From the NCBI GenBank assembly GCA_016713225.1, contig JADJPO010000005.1, positions 62,001 through 126,000 of the forward strand: a stretch of 64,000 bases of DNA, in the 5' to 3' direction. Of this stretch, positions 1 to 8,076 are shown piece after piece (positions within the stretch are counted from its first letter, which is position 1; each line of letters begins with the position of its first letter). The notes below the pieces were generated by a model. The model searched no databases. It saw only the letters and a program-made list of their open reading frames with translations, and was not told the origin of the DNA. Source of the DNA: Kineosporiaceae bacterium. Lineage in GTDB: Bacteria > Actinomycetota > Actinomycetes > Actinomycetales > Kineosporiaceae. The position numbers and the translations under genes were made by a program.

Positions 1-189
1 CAGCAGCAGGCGCGGGAACGCCTGAGGCTGAAGGGTTGTCGGCATCGGCCCGAGGCTGCGCTGGATCGGTGGTGCTGACCGCCAGGCGGCAGGCGGGGGG
101 AGTTGCGGCGGGGCGGGCAGCGAGGCCGGCGCAGCGTCGTCCGGGCGGCCGAGAGCCCACTGCCGCAACCGGGTCCACGCCGTTGCCAC
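1..189 (-). CDS. Hypothetical eCIS-locus protein, N-terminal 63 residues (runs off the left edge)
   Basis: An open frame starts at a GTG at 189-187, with a GGAGGTGA ribosome-binding site about 5 bases upstream, and runs off base 1 without a stop. The visible 63 residues are rich in Pro and Ala and contain an 'IQRS' tetrapeptide, like the VQR motifs in the DUF4157 protein at 7151-7939. It is the next gene after the small tail protein at 208-363 on the same strand, so it probably belongs to the same tail operon. I do not recognise a domain; function unknown. Confidence 0.55.
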   Translation of the reverse strand, partial: MATAWTRLRQWALGRPDDAAPASLPAPPQLPPPAAWRSAPPIQRSLGPMPTTLQPQAFPRLLL

Positions 190-207
190 TGCTCTCACCT
201 CCACCCG

Positions 208-363
208 TCACCCGGCGGAGATCCGGGTGTTGATCCGTGCGATCTGCTCGACGTACAGCCGGCGCTGCGCGTGGTCGAGGTCGAGCAGGTCGTCCAGCGA
301 CCAGTGGAAGTGGGAGGCGATGTAGGCCACCTCTTCGTGCAGCCGGTCCGGGCCGCAGGTCAC
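208..363 (-). CDS. Small tail-associated protein, DUF6760-like (51 aa)
   Basis: This 51-residue reading frame starts at GTG 363-361, overlapping the stop of the upstream gene (GTGA), and ends TGA at 210-208. The peptide has the pattern HEEVAYIASHFHW...LLDLDHAQRR...INTRI, which resembles the very short DUF6760 proteins encoded just after tail-tube genes in contractile injection systems and contractile phages. Its exact role is unknown; a part in tail or baseplate assembly is inferred from the neighbours. It is too short for most automatic gene callers. Confidence 0.75.
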   Translation of the reverse strand: MTCGPDRLHEEVAYIASHFHWSLDDLLDLDHAQRRLYVEQIARINTRISAG

Positions 364-836
364 GATTCCCCCAGGCGGCCCCCGGCGATGTCGACGCTGA
401 ACTGGTGGTCGCAGGCCGGGCAGGCCACGGTGGCGTGGGTGTGGCCTTCGGTGTTGACCCGTCGGTACAGGTCCTGCAGAAAGGCCAGATCGGTGGCGAA
501 CAGGTTCTCGATGATGCCCACGTGTACGTCGTCGATCGTGCCGAGCCGGGTGATCACTCGCGCGAGCAGCACCACCGTGAGGTAGGCCGGGTTCGCGCGC
601 ACTCGGTCGTCCCGCAGCGGAACCAGTTCGTCGCGAGCAGTGGCCAACCGGATCACCCCGTGCCGGTGGACGGTGCCGGAGCCGTCCACGTAGCCGCGGG
701 GTAGCTCGAACGCGAACTCGGTGTAGAGAGGCTCGAGGCGCCGCGGGGCGACCGCCTCCGGAGCCCCGAGATCGCCGTCCGGTGAGGTGCCGGGGGCCTG
801 GCGCTCGCGCAGGTCGCCGCCGTGGGCGCGACGCAT
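360..836 (-). CDS. eCIS/phage-tail-associated protein with CxxC motif (158 aa)
   Basis: The start is ATG 836-834, sharing one base with the stop of the tube gene (TGATG), so the two are translationally coupled. The 158-residue protein has a helical middle (about 75-125) and ends with HTHATVACPACDHQF; Cys139 and Cys142 with nearby histidines look like half a zinc-ribbon. Proteins of this size and C-terminal CxxC pattern commonly sit between the tube and the DUF6760 gene in contractile-tail loci. I infer a tail assembly or chaperone role; no enzyme motif is seen. A much longer in-frame extension upstream lies inside the tube gene and is not credible. Confidence 0.75.
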   Translation of the reverse strand: MRRAHGGDLRERQAPGTSPDGDLGAPEAVAPRRLEPLYTEFAFELPRGYVDGSGTVHRHGVIRLATARDELVPLRDDRVRANPAYLTVVLLARVITRLGTIDDVHVGIIENLFATDLAFLQDLYRRVNTEGHTHATVACPACDHQFSVDIAGGRLGES

Positions 837-1279
837 CACTCCACCTCGAGCCGTTCGTAGGTGATGACGAGCTTCTCGGTGAGCACGTTGGTGTCCCCGG
901 CCTTGAGGGCGCCGATCTCGAGGCTCTTGGGCCAGGCGTTGGTCAGCTTGTAGTGCTTGAGGGCGTTGCCCTCGTAGTCGTAGACGATGATCGCGCCGCC
1001 CTTGCGGGCATCGCTCATCTTGCCGAACTGCGAGTCCTTCATCCACTTCTCGAAACTCTTGTCCGCGGTGAGACCGCGGGTCAAGGTGACCTCGCCGGCC
1101 TTCCAACGCCCCGGCAGTTTCTTGATCATGTACTTGCCGTCGGGGCCGTTCTGTTTCAACTCCACGACGTCCTGCTCCATCTTCAGTCCGCTCACCTCGG
1201 TGATGGACTTGATGACGATGCCGTCGATCTCGAGGCCGAACGAGTGGCCGACGGAGCTGTCGAGGTCGGGCAGTGCCAT
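836..1279 (-). CDS. eCIS tail tube protein (phage T4 gp19-like)
   Basis: This 147-residue protein is the inner tube subunit: hexameric rings of it stack inside the sheath and form the channel that is fired into the target. Its length matches the T4 gp19-like tube family. Family-typical stretches include the N-terminal VGHSFGLEIDGI, GLKMEQDVVELKQNGPDG, and the C-terminal KAGDTNVLTEKLVITYERLE. The start ATG at 1279 has GGAGGT 9 bases upstream. It follows the sheath gene by 50 bases, the usual sheath-tube order, and is coupled to the CxxC protein downstream. Confidence 0.95.
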   Translation of the reverse strand: MALPDLDSSVGHSFGLEIDGIVIKSITEVSGLKMEQDVVELKQNGPDGKYMIKKLPGRWKAGEVTLTRGLTADKSFEKWMKDSQFGKMSDARKGGAIIVYDYEGNALKHYKLTNAWPKSLEIGALKAGDTNVLTEKLVITYERLEVE

Positions 1280-1329
1280 GGTGATCTACCTCCGGTGGGG
1301 CGGGTGCTGGGCGATCGGTTCAGGGCGGG

Positions 1330-2910
1330 TCACTCGGTGGCCAGAGCGGTGCCGCCGGAGAACTGGGAGAGACGGAAGACGACGAACTCGGCCGGTTTCA
1401 CCGGGGCTACGCCGATCTCGCAGACCACCTGCCCGGCGTCGATACCCTCGGCGGGGTTGGTCTCGCGATCGCACTTGACCCAGAACGCCTCGTCGGGTGT
1501 CAGGCCGAACAACGCCCCCTTGCGCCATTCGTTGACCAGGAAGGCACTGATGGTGCGCCGGATCCGCGCCCAGAGCGCGTCGTCGTTGGGCTCGAACACC
1601 ACCCACTGGGTGCCGAGCAGGATCGATTCCTCGAGGTAGTTGAACAGTCGGCGCACGTTGAGGTAGCGCCAGGCCGGGTGGGACGAGAGCGTCCGGGCGC
1701 CGTAAATCCTGATGCCGCCGCCAGGGAAAGCCCGAATGCAGTTGATGCCCTCCGGGTTGAGCGACCCGTGCTCGGTCTTGGTGATCTGGGTCTGCAACGA
1801 GACTGCGCCTCGCAGTACCTCGTTGGCCGGTGCCTTGTGCACTCCCCGGGGGGCGTCGGTGCGCCCCCACAGGCCGGCAACGTGACCGGAGGGCGGCGCG
1901 AAGATCGTCTCGGCGGTTGCCGGGTCGTACACCTTGATCCAGGGCCAGTAGAGGGTGGCGTACTTGGAGTCGTATCCGGCCTTGTGTCGCCGCCACTCCC
2001 TGATCTGCTGCGCGTTCAGGTTCGGCGGCGGATCGAGGACGGCGACCCGGTCGCCCATCAACTCGCAATGCGTGACGACGGCCAGTTGCACGGTCTTGAG
2101 GGCCTCGTCATCGATGGCGCCCTGCTGGTAGGCACTCATCAGGTCGGGGACGCACACGATCGTGACGTCGTCCACGGCCTCGAGACCGCCGAACCCGGTG
2201 CGGTCGGCCGCGCTGCCGACGTAGTCGTCGGCGGTCAGGGCGGGGCTGGGGACGGCGGCCGGTGGCGGGGGCGCCAGGAGCGCGACGGTACCGGCGGCTG
2301 GCTTGTCCACCGTGCCGCTGCCGACTTCCTCGAGCCGGATCACCTTCGAGGAGGTGTTCACCATCGTCGCGACGTTCTGCCGACCGCGGCCGGTGACGGC
2401 GCGGTCGAACTCCTCGACGACCTGGCCGGCCTGCTTGACCACCAGCTTGAACATGTCGTCGGTCGGTGCCTCGCCGCCCGCATCCGCGACCTCGATCTCG
2501 ATGCTGCCGGGTGCCACCGCAGGGTCGAGGGCCTGCACGCGGTAGCGGTTGCCCAGCATCGCCTGCGGGGCGGCGGCAGTGAGGCTCCTGGTGCCGTTGC
2601 CGTTCTGCTCGGCCGGGGAGCCGCCGATCCGCACGACATAGCAGTTGCCGCCGCCGTTCATGAAATAGCCGTAGACGGAGAGCGCGAGGTAGCTGCCGGG
2701 CAGGAACTGTGGGACGGGACGGTCCGTATCCTGCGGTGCGCAGAACACGTTGACGAACTGAGTCCAGTTGCTCACCAAGGTCGGCGTGTTGACCGGACCG
2801 GTCGCCGCCAAGCCCACGAAGGCCGCCACCGCGGTGCCGACCCCCTCGATGGGCCGTGCGCCGGAATCAACCTCTTCTACGTACACCCCGGGCGACAGGT
2901 ACGTCGGCAT
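1330..2910 (-). CDS. eCIS contractile tail sheath protein
   Basis: This 526-residue protein is the contractile sheath that wraps the tube and drives injection. The N-terminus (TYLSPGVYVEEVDSG...IEGVGTAVAAFVG) is the classic sheath start. The C-terminal third contains the conserved block GTQWVVFEPNDDALWARIRRTISAFLVNEWRKGALFG followed by CDRETNPAEGIDAGQV (short quotation of two blocks), which forms the interlocking subdomain. The ATG at 2910 has GAGGAGG spaced by 5 bases. A copy of the four-member spaced GGGCAG motif sits 81 bases upstream, so transcription of sheath-tube and the downstream genes probably begins in the 2911-3110 interval. Confidence 0.95.
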   Translation of the reverse strand: MPTYLSPGVYVEEVDSGARPIEGVGTAVAAFVGLAATGPVNTPTLVSNWTQFVNVFCAPQDTDRPVPQFLPGSYLALSVYGYFMNGGGNCYVVRIGGSPAEQNGNGTRSLTAAAPQAMLGNRYRVQALDPAVAPGSIEIEVADAGGEAPTDDMFKLVVKQAGQVVEEFDRAVTGRGRQNVATMVNTSSKVIRLEEVGSGTVDKPAAGTVALLAPPPPAAVPSPALTADDYVGSAADRTGFGGLEAVDDVTIVCVPDLMSAYQQGAIDDEALKTVQLAVVTHCELMGDRVAVLDPPPNLNAQQIREWRRHKAGYDSKYATLYWPWIKVYDPATAETIFAPPSGHVAGLWGRTDAPRGVHKAPANEVLRGAVSLQTQITKTEHGSLNPEGINCIRAFPGGGIRIYGARTLSSHPAWRYLNVRRLFNYLEESILLGTQWVVFEPNDDALWARIRRTISAFLVNEWRKGALFGLTPDEAFWVKCDRETNPAEGIDAGQVVCEIGVAPVKPAEFVVFRLSQFSGGTALATE

Positions 2911-2990
2911 GCTGACCTCCTCGACGGACTTCGTTCGTCCAGGGTCAGGGTGGTCGGGTCAGATCAGCAGGGTCGGGGGGACGGGGGTGA

Positions 2991-3018
2991 GGGCAGTCAA
3001 ACCTGCCCGAAGGGGCAG
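2991..3018 (-). promoter_or_regulatory. Conserved eCIS upstream motif, copy 1 (sheath operon)
   Basis: The plus strand reads GGGCAG-N6-CTGCCC-N4-GGGCAG, i.e. three half-sites with fixed 6- and 4-base gaps; the last two form an inverted repeat. It lies 81 bases before the sheath start. The same layout occurs before the effector, DUF4157 and DUF4255 genes. A transcription-factor binding site is inferred; the binding protein is unknown. Confidence 0.65.
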
Positions 3019-3110
3019 TGGAAGGGAGCGCGCGATGTTAGCCGACAGACGGCTTGGCAAGTGGCGCAATGCGCCCTCTCGATTGTGGGTGAGTCTTCTC
3101 GTCGCAATTT

Positions 3111-6100
3111 TCAAGACGCTTTTGTTCCCTCAATCTCCTGCTCAATCTGAAGAATTACCTTTTCAAGCTTGTCGGCGCGGGATTTCAGAGCCTTACTGAG
3201 CTCCTCGTGATCCGCTCGTTCGCTTCCATCATGACTCTCGGCCAGGTCACCACTGCGGAGGGCCGAAACTGCGATTCCTTGGCGGCTCAGTATCGCCAGG
3301 CCCAGTTCGCCGACCCGTGGTCCCGAAGGGAGGCTCTCGAGGCCACGACTAGTATTCCTCGGCTTCATTCCCGAGTTTAGAATTCCCCAAAGTCGCCCGC
3401 GCTTCACAGGGCGAATCTCGCCATCGAGGAAGAACATACGCCTGAGTGCGCGGTCGTCCATCGAACCGGTAGGAACGATGACGCGCCCCTTTGTTGGATT
3501 GCGCATGGAGGGGCCATGGTAGAGACTGCCGAAACGGAGCTTCGCCTCGACTGCGCAACCATCCTTGCGCATTCTTTGGACAAAGTCAGCGATCTGTTGC
3601 GCGCAATTGGGGCAGCAGCTGACCGAAACGTCAATCCCCATCTTGATTGAATAAGGAATGGCTTCCCTGGGTGCCCCGCGAGCTTTCTTGCGGACGATTT
3701 CCTTGTAGATAATCTCGAAGGAATTGCATACTTGTTCTTCGGCGTGCGCCCCTTCGGATGACATTGTTGCATGCTGTCGGTATTTAGCTGACTCGCTACT
3801 CACCATCTGCTCGATGGCATGCCCTTTCCCATTGTAGAGAAAGTACCCTCTCGCCGTGGCACTATTCTCCGACTTGAGCTCATCGCTCGTCAGGCCTCCA
3901 GCATTGTGTTCGTCGGCCTGACTGATCTCACGAATGGCTATCGGACTTATCGTGATTCGCACGCCGTCACGCCAGATATATGTTGGGTTTACCGAAGCCT
4001 TTACGTGCAAGGCATCGTCTTGGAGCGTCAGCTCTAGGCTCCTTACCCCAAACCGTCTGTGTCTGTCCAGCACCCCATTGAGGATGGCGGATGCATTCTG
4101 GGGGGATGCGCCTCGACCGAGCGTCTTGATTGCGTCTTTTGATGCGGCCCGAGCCGCTGATGTGGCCTCATCTGGAGTGGGAGGTCGGTTGAGGGCAGGT
4201 CTTCCTCGCATGCCGAACCTGGCTCGCGCTGCGGCCACTTTGTCCCTCGTCCAGGCCTTGCCTTTCTCGACCTTGCCCTTCACCCACGCCTTGCCCGCGG
4301 CAACCTTGGCCTTGGCCTTCGCGGCAACCCCCGACAACTTCCGAATGATCGGGCTGGCCAGCTTCATGCCCTTGGCGATGACCCAGTCCAGCGCCCGGGT
4401 GACCGGCTTGCGCAAGGCCTCGATGATCTCGCGGATCTTCTGGCCGATGCCACCGAGTCCCAGCACGCTGGCAAGGAATCCGATCAGGATCGGCACCATC
4501 TGGGCCAGCGCGTTCTCGATCTTCGCGACGACGCCACCGACGTTGCCGCGCACGATGTCGACGACCGAGTCGACGACCGTGTTGACGAATTTCGCGATCC
4601 GTTCGCCGTTGTCGATGAAGAACTTGATGACGTCGTAGATCAGCTTGCAGGCCTTGATGAACGCCGCCGCGGGGTTGAGCAGGCTGATCAGCCAGGTGAT
4701 GCCGGCGGTGATGATCCTGGTGATGACGAAGTCCTTCACCTTCTCGAGGATCATGTCTCTGATGTTGCCGAGCTTCTCGAGCAGCATCTCCCACAGACCA
4801 CCGAGCCCCTCGGTGGCGAACCGGCGGAAGATGTCGACCCCGGTTTCGACGGCCCCCATCGCCTTCGCGCCGATCCGCCGCACGATGCGACTGCGGATGT
4901 GAGCCCAGGTCAACCCGAAGATCGAGGCCAGCATGCGCAGGATGCCCTGCACATCGAAGCTCTTCGGGATCTCGACCCCGCCCGCGGCGAGGGCACCGAA
5001 GAGCCAGCTCATGAGCCCCCTGCGCAGGTGGGACGCGATGTTGTCGCGGAACCGCACGATGCCACCCTTGACGCCGGCGATCAGGTTGCCCAGGAAAGCG
5101 ATCGGGTTCTTGATGATGTCGCCGACCACGTGGACGGCCTTGGCCAGCACGTTGGTCAGCATCGCGACCAGGCCACGGATGGTCTCGACCACGGCTTTGA
5201 TGGCGCCGATGGCCTTGTCGACCAGACCCTTGTTCTCGGACTGCAGTTGCTCGATGCGCTCGTCCAGACCCTTGCGCGCCTCGACGTACTTGGTGGCCAG
5301 GGCATCGACGACGGCGGCCTGCTTCGCCTCGACGTCCTGCTCGAGCTGGGCGAACTGGTCGCCGATCCGTTCCGACGCCTCGGCTCCCACGGCCTTCAGG
5401 TCCTGGGGCAGCGAGGCAACGTAGGAGGCGATCTGCACCTTGCCGTCCGCGATCCGCTTCTTGGCGGCCGCGAGGTCGTTGCCGACGATGTCGGCAACGT
5501 TCGAGATCACCTGGTCCATCTGCTGGAGGTAGAGCCGGCGCCCAGCGGCATAGAACTGATCCACCTCGCGCGGCATGCCCAGCAGCTTGTCCTTCACCCA
5601 GCGGGCGGCGCCCGCCAGACCGCTGTAGCGCTCCTTCTTGTAGGCGGCCATCTTGGCCCCGACGAACGACTCGAACGCCGTGCGCGCCCGTGCCTCACCG
5701 GCCTCGAAGGCCTTGTCCACCTTGGGGTCGATACCGTCCAGCAGCTTCTTGACGTCGGTTTCGGTTGACGCATAGAGGGACTGCACTTTGGCGGTGACCT
5801 CGGCCCGCTTGGCCTCGTCCTTCGACTTCGCCTGTTCCTTCTGCCCGGTCAGGCCCGTCAGCGCACCGGCCTTGGCCGCCTGCATGCCCGTGACTCCCTG
5901 CACCGCGGCGGCCTTGGCCGCGGCGGTGCCCTGAGCGAGGGTCTGTTTCTCGTGCGCGCGATACGCCGCGGGGGCTGCGGCCGAGTGCGCCGCGGCCTGC
6001 TGGGTATCGGTGAGGGCCTGGGTGAACTGCGGCTCGTTCGAGTGCGCCAACTGCTGCTCGGTGACGCCGCCCTCGGCCATCGCCGATTGCGCCTGGTGCG

Positions 6101-7046
6101 GGCCGGCAGCCAGGTTGAGCTGTTCGGGCGCAGCCGGTTTGGGTGCCGCACCCTCACCCGGAACGACGGCCGCCGTCCCGGGTTGCTCGTTGATCATCGG
6201 CGTGACCGGCTTGGCGACGGCTGTCGAGGTGTCGGGCGCCGCCTCCGTGGCGGCTGCGACGTCCTTGCCCTGGTCCTGGGCGCCCTGCCCGACCAGGCCC
6301 TTGACCTGGTTCTTCACCTCGCCGGCCTTGCCGGAGCCGGTGTACTCGTCGGCCTCCTCGAGGTTCTTGGGCGACTTCGCCTCGATGGCGGCGGTTACCG
6401 CGGCGATGAACGCCTTCTTGTCGAACCCCCCGACCGGCTGGGCGTTCATGGTGTCGACCTTGGCCGTCTTGGCCTGCCCGTCGAGATCGCCGGTCGGTGC
6501 CACCGCAGCGGCCTGGGCCTCACGCGCCTTCGCGGATGCCGGGGGGTGGGCCTTCGTGGCTGCCCCCGCCTGCGCCAGGCGGCCGGTCACCGCCCGGAAG
6601 GCCGGATCAGCGGACGGCGCGAGTCGGCTCGGCGGCGTCGGGGGCTGCAACAACTGATCGCCGGACAGCTCGCGCGTCGTCGATGCCGGCTCGGACATCG
6701 TCACCGAGGCGCCCGCGCTCGCTCCGCCCGCCCGCGCTGTCGCCTGGGACGCCGACTGGCTGGTGCCTGCGGCCTGGGATCCCGACCGGGATGGTGCCTT
6801 GGGCGTGGGGCGAGCAGCTGCTCGCGCCTGCGGCACCGCGGGCCGGGGCCGGGTCTGGCTCTTGGCCGCGGGCCGAGCAGCCAGCAACGCGCTCACCGCG
6901 GCGTTGCCCGCCGACTGTTGCAAGGCGAGCAGACCGGCGCGACCGCCGGCGGCCCGGTCGCGATCGGCGATCCGGCGCCTGCCGTCGGCGTGAGAGTCGC
7001 GGACCGTTGCCCGGCCGGGCTCGGCCCCGCGCCGTGCGCCGGCCAT
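3111..7046 (-). CDS. Large eCIS cargo protein with C-terminal deaminase-like toxin domain (1311 aa)
   Basis: This is probably an effector loaded into the injection particle. Residues 42-55 (LQQSAGNAAVSALL) match the short leader found in eCIS-associated proteins. About 60-400 is Pro/Ala-rich and disordered; about 400-650 is coiled coil; about 650-900 is a long amphipathic/hydrophobic helical region typical of these giant cargo proteins. From about 955 the base composition drops markedly. This tip holds H1101-A-E-E and C1144-C-P-N-C1148, the zinc-site pattern of cytidine-deaminase-like toxins (H/C-A-E plus C-x2-C). A Glu-rich helix closes the protein. Substrate (DNA, RNA or nucleotide) cannot be told. 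No immunity gene is adjacent. The GGAGG directly touches the ATG, unusually close. Confidence 0.8.
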   Translation of the reverse strand: MAGARRGAEPGRATVRDSHADGRRRIADRDRAAGGRAGLLALQQSAGNAAVSALLAARPAAKSQTRPRPAVPQARAAARPTPKAPSRSGSQAAGTSQSASQATARAGGASAGASVTMSEPASTTRELSGDQLLQPPTPPSRLAPSADPAFRAVTGRLAQAGAATKAHPPASAKAREAQAAAVAPTGDLDGQAKTAKVDTMNAQPVGGFDKKAFIAAVTAAIEAKSPKNLEEADEYTGSGKAGEVKNQVKGLVGQGAQDQGKDVAAATEAAPDTSTAVAKPVTPMINEQPGTAAVVPGEGAAPKPAAPEQLNLAAGPHQAQSAMAEGGVTEQQLAHSNEPQFTQALTDTQQAAAHSAAAPAAYRAHEKQTLAQGTAAAKAAAVQGVTGMQAAKAGALTGLTGQKEQAKSKDEAKRAEVTAKVQSLYASTETDVKKLLDGIDPKVDKAFEAGEARARTAFESFVGAKMAAYKKERYSGLAGAARWVKDKLLGMPREVDQFYAAGRRLYLQQMDQVISNVADIVGNDLAAAKKRIADGKVQIASYVASLPQDLKAVGAEASERIGDQFAQLEQDVEAKQAAVVDALATKYVEARKGLDERIEQLQSENKGLVDKAIGAIKAVVETIRGLVAMLTNVLAKAVHVVGDIIKNPIAFLGNLIAGVKGGIVRFRDNIASHLRRGLMSWLFGALAAGGVEIPKSFDVQGILRMLASIFGLTWAHIRSRIVRRIGAKAMGAVETGVDIFRRFATEGLGGLWEMLLEKLGNIRDMILEKVKDFVITRIITAGITWLISLLNPAAAFIKACKLIYDVIKFFIDNGERIAKFVNTVVDSVVDIVRGNVGGVVAKIENALAQMVPILIGFLASVLGLGGIGQKIREIIEALRKPVTRALDWVIAKGMKLASPIIRKLSGVAAKAKAKVAAGKAWVKGKVEKGKAWTRDKVAAARARFGMRGRPALNRPPTPDEATSAARAASKDAIKTLGRGASPQNASAILNGVLDRHRRFGVRSLELTLQDDALHVKASVNPTYIWRDGVRITISPIAIREISQADEHNAGGLTSDELKSENSATARGYFLYNGKGHAIEQMVSSESAKYRQHATMSSEGAHAEEQVCNSFEIIYKEIVRKKARGAPREAIPYSIKMGIDVSVSCCPNCAQQIADFVQRMRKDGCAVEAKLRFGSLYHGPSMRNPTKGRVIVPTGSMDDRALRRMFFLDGEIRPVKRGRLWGILNSGMKPRNTSRGLESLPSGPRVGELGLAILSRQGIAVSALRSGDLAESHDGSERADHEELSKALKSRADKLEKVILQIEQEIEGTKAS

Positions 7047-7102
7047 CCTCCGAGGGTCGCGGACGGCGGTGCGCGATGGGTCCGGGACCGGGGCAACCGT
7101 GA

Positions 7103-7130
7103 GGGCACTTCGGGCTGCCCGAAAGGGCAG
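7103..7130 (-). promoter_or_regulatory. Conserved eCIS upstream motif, copy 2 (effector gene)
   Basis: The plus strand reads GGGCAC-N6-CTGCCC-N4-GGGCAG, with the same gaps as copy 1, 57 bases before the effector start at 7046. The inner part, CTGCCC-GAAA-GGGCAG, is a perfect inverted repeat. It lies in the 104-base gap between the DUF4157 stop and the effector start, implying that the effector has its own promoter. Confidence 0.65.
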
Positions 7131-7150
7131 GAACGCGGACGAGTAGGCGC

Positions 7151-7939
7151 TCAGCTCTCGGGCTGCTCGTCGTCCTCGCTCTCGTCGCGCTGCACCGGAG
7201 GCGGTCCGGCGAAGCTGCCCTGGACATCCTCTTGTTGTTCCTCGTCCTCTTGACGCTGCACGAACAGCCCTTGGACGGAGTCTTCGGACTCCTCGACCTC
7301 GTCACGTTGCACCGCGGCGGACGGGCCGGCCGCAGTGCCGAGCGAGGTCGGTGCCGTCGCGGGCGCCGGGTCGGACATCACGCGGGCAGCGGTGTCCGCC
7401 GCCTCGCGTTCGAAGCGGTCACTCGGATCGCTGATGCGCACCCCGCCGGCAGCAGGTGTGCCGTCGACCGGACCCGAGCGCTGCTGGACGACGTGGGTCA
7501 GTTCGTGCGCCAGGGTGGTGCGCCCCTGCGTCGATGACGGGTCGTACTGGTCGCGCTGGAAGACGACGTTCGAGCCGACCGTGTAGGCATGCGCGTTGAC
7601 CGCCCGGGCCGAGTCGTGGGCCGCGGAGTCGTCGTGAACCCGCACGTCGGAGAAGTCGGCCCCGAGCCGGGACTCCATGTCGGTGCGCACCTCCTCGTCG
7701 AGGGGGCGGCCGCTGCTTGAGACCACGTCGTGAACCGGTGAACGTTCCTCCTGGTCGAGCGCAGCGGCGATGCCGGCATTGCCCACGGATCGCTGCAGAT
7801 CCGCCAGCCCGGCGGCGCCGACGGCACCCCATTGGCCGGTGGCCGCCGCCCGGGCCGCCAGCGGGTTCTCCTCGTCGAGCCGGGCCGCCTTGGGCCGTAG
7901 CGAGTCGCCGCTGTCGAGGTCGTGCTGGTGCCCGCGCAT
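7151..7939 (-). CDS. DUF4157 (eCIS core-associated, HExxH) protein
   Basis: This 262-residue protein carries the DUF4157 domain (about residues 75-165), a hallmark of eCIS loci, with LAHELTHVVQQ holding a zinc-metallopeptidase-like HExxH; activity is unproven for the family. LQRSVGN at 48-54 matches the leader of the large cargo protein. The C-terminal third is very acidic and repeats VQR followed by Glu/Asp/Gln-rich stretches three times, probably disordered. The start ATG at 7939 was chosen for its GGGGAGGA site 5 bases upstream; a longer in-frame extension to 8080 lacks this and would include the regulatory motif. Likely cargo, or a factor that matures or loads cargo. Confidence 0.85.
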   Translation of the reverse strand: MRGHQHDLDSGDSLRPKAARLDEENPLAARAAATGQWGAVGAAGLADLQRSVGNAGIAAALDQEERSPVHDVVSSSGRPLDEEVRTDMESRLGADFSDVRVHDDSAAHDSARAVNAHAYTVGSNVVFQRDQYDPSSTQGRTTLAHELTHVVQQRSGPVDGTPAAGGVRISDPSDRFEREAADTAARVMSDPAPATAPTSLGTAAGPSAAVQRDEVEESEDSVQGLFVQRQEDEEQQEDVQGSFAGPPPVQRDESEDDEQPES

Positions 7940-8020
7940 GAATCCTCCCCGCTCGCGTGGATGACCCCCCAGCCTGGTCACGACGCAGCCGGTCACGCAC
8001 GGACGCGGGAGCGCCGAAAC

Positions 8021-8048
8021 GGGCAGCCTGCGCTTCCCGAACGGGCAA
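8021..8048 (-). promoter_or_regulatory. Conserved eCIS upstream motif, copy 3 (DUF4157 gene)
   Basis: The plus strand reads GGGCAG-N6-CTTCCC-N4-GGGCAA, 82 bases before the DUF4157 start. Two positions differ from the consensus but both gaps are preserved. It lies in the 137-base interval between the Hsp70-like stop and the DUF4157 start. Confidence 0.55.
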
Positions 8049-8076
8049 CGGCATCGGGGTTGGAGGGCTCCCGTCG

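Noticed and set aside
3349..3772. Small minus-strand frames inside the effector tip as an immunity gene
   Set aside because: They overlap the deaminase-like domain in other frames, have no ribosome site and no fold-like pattern; no immunity gene can be supported.
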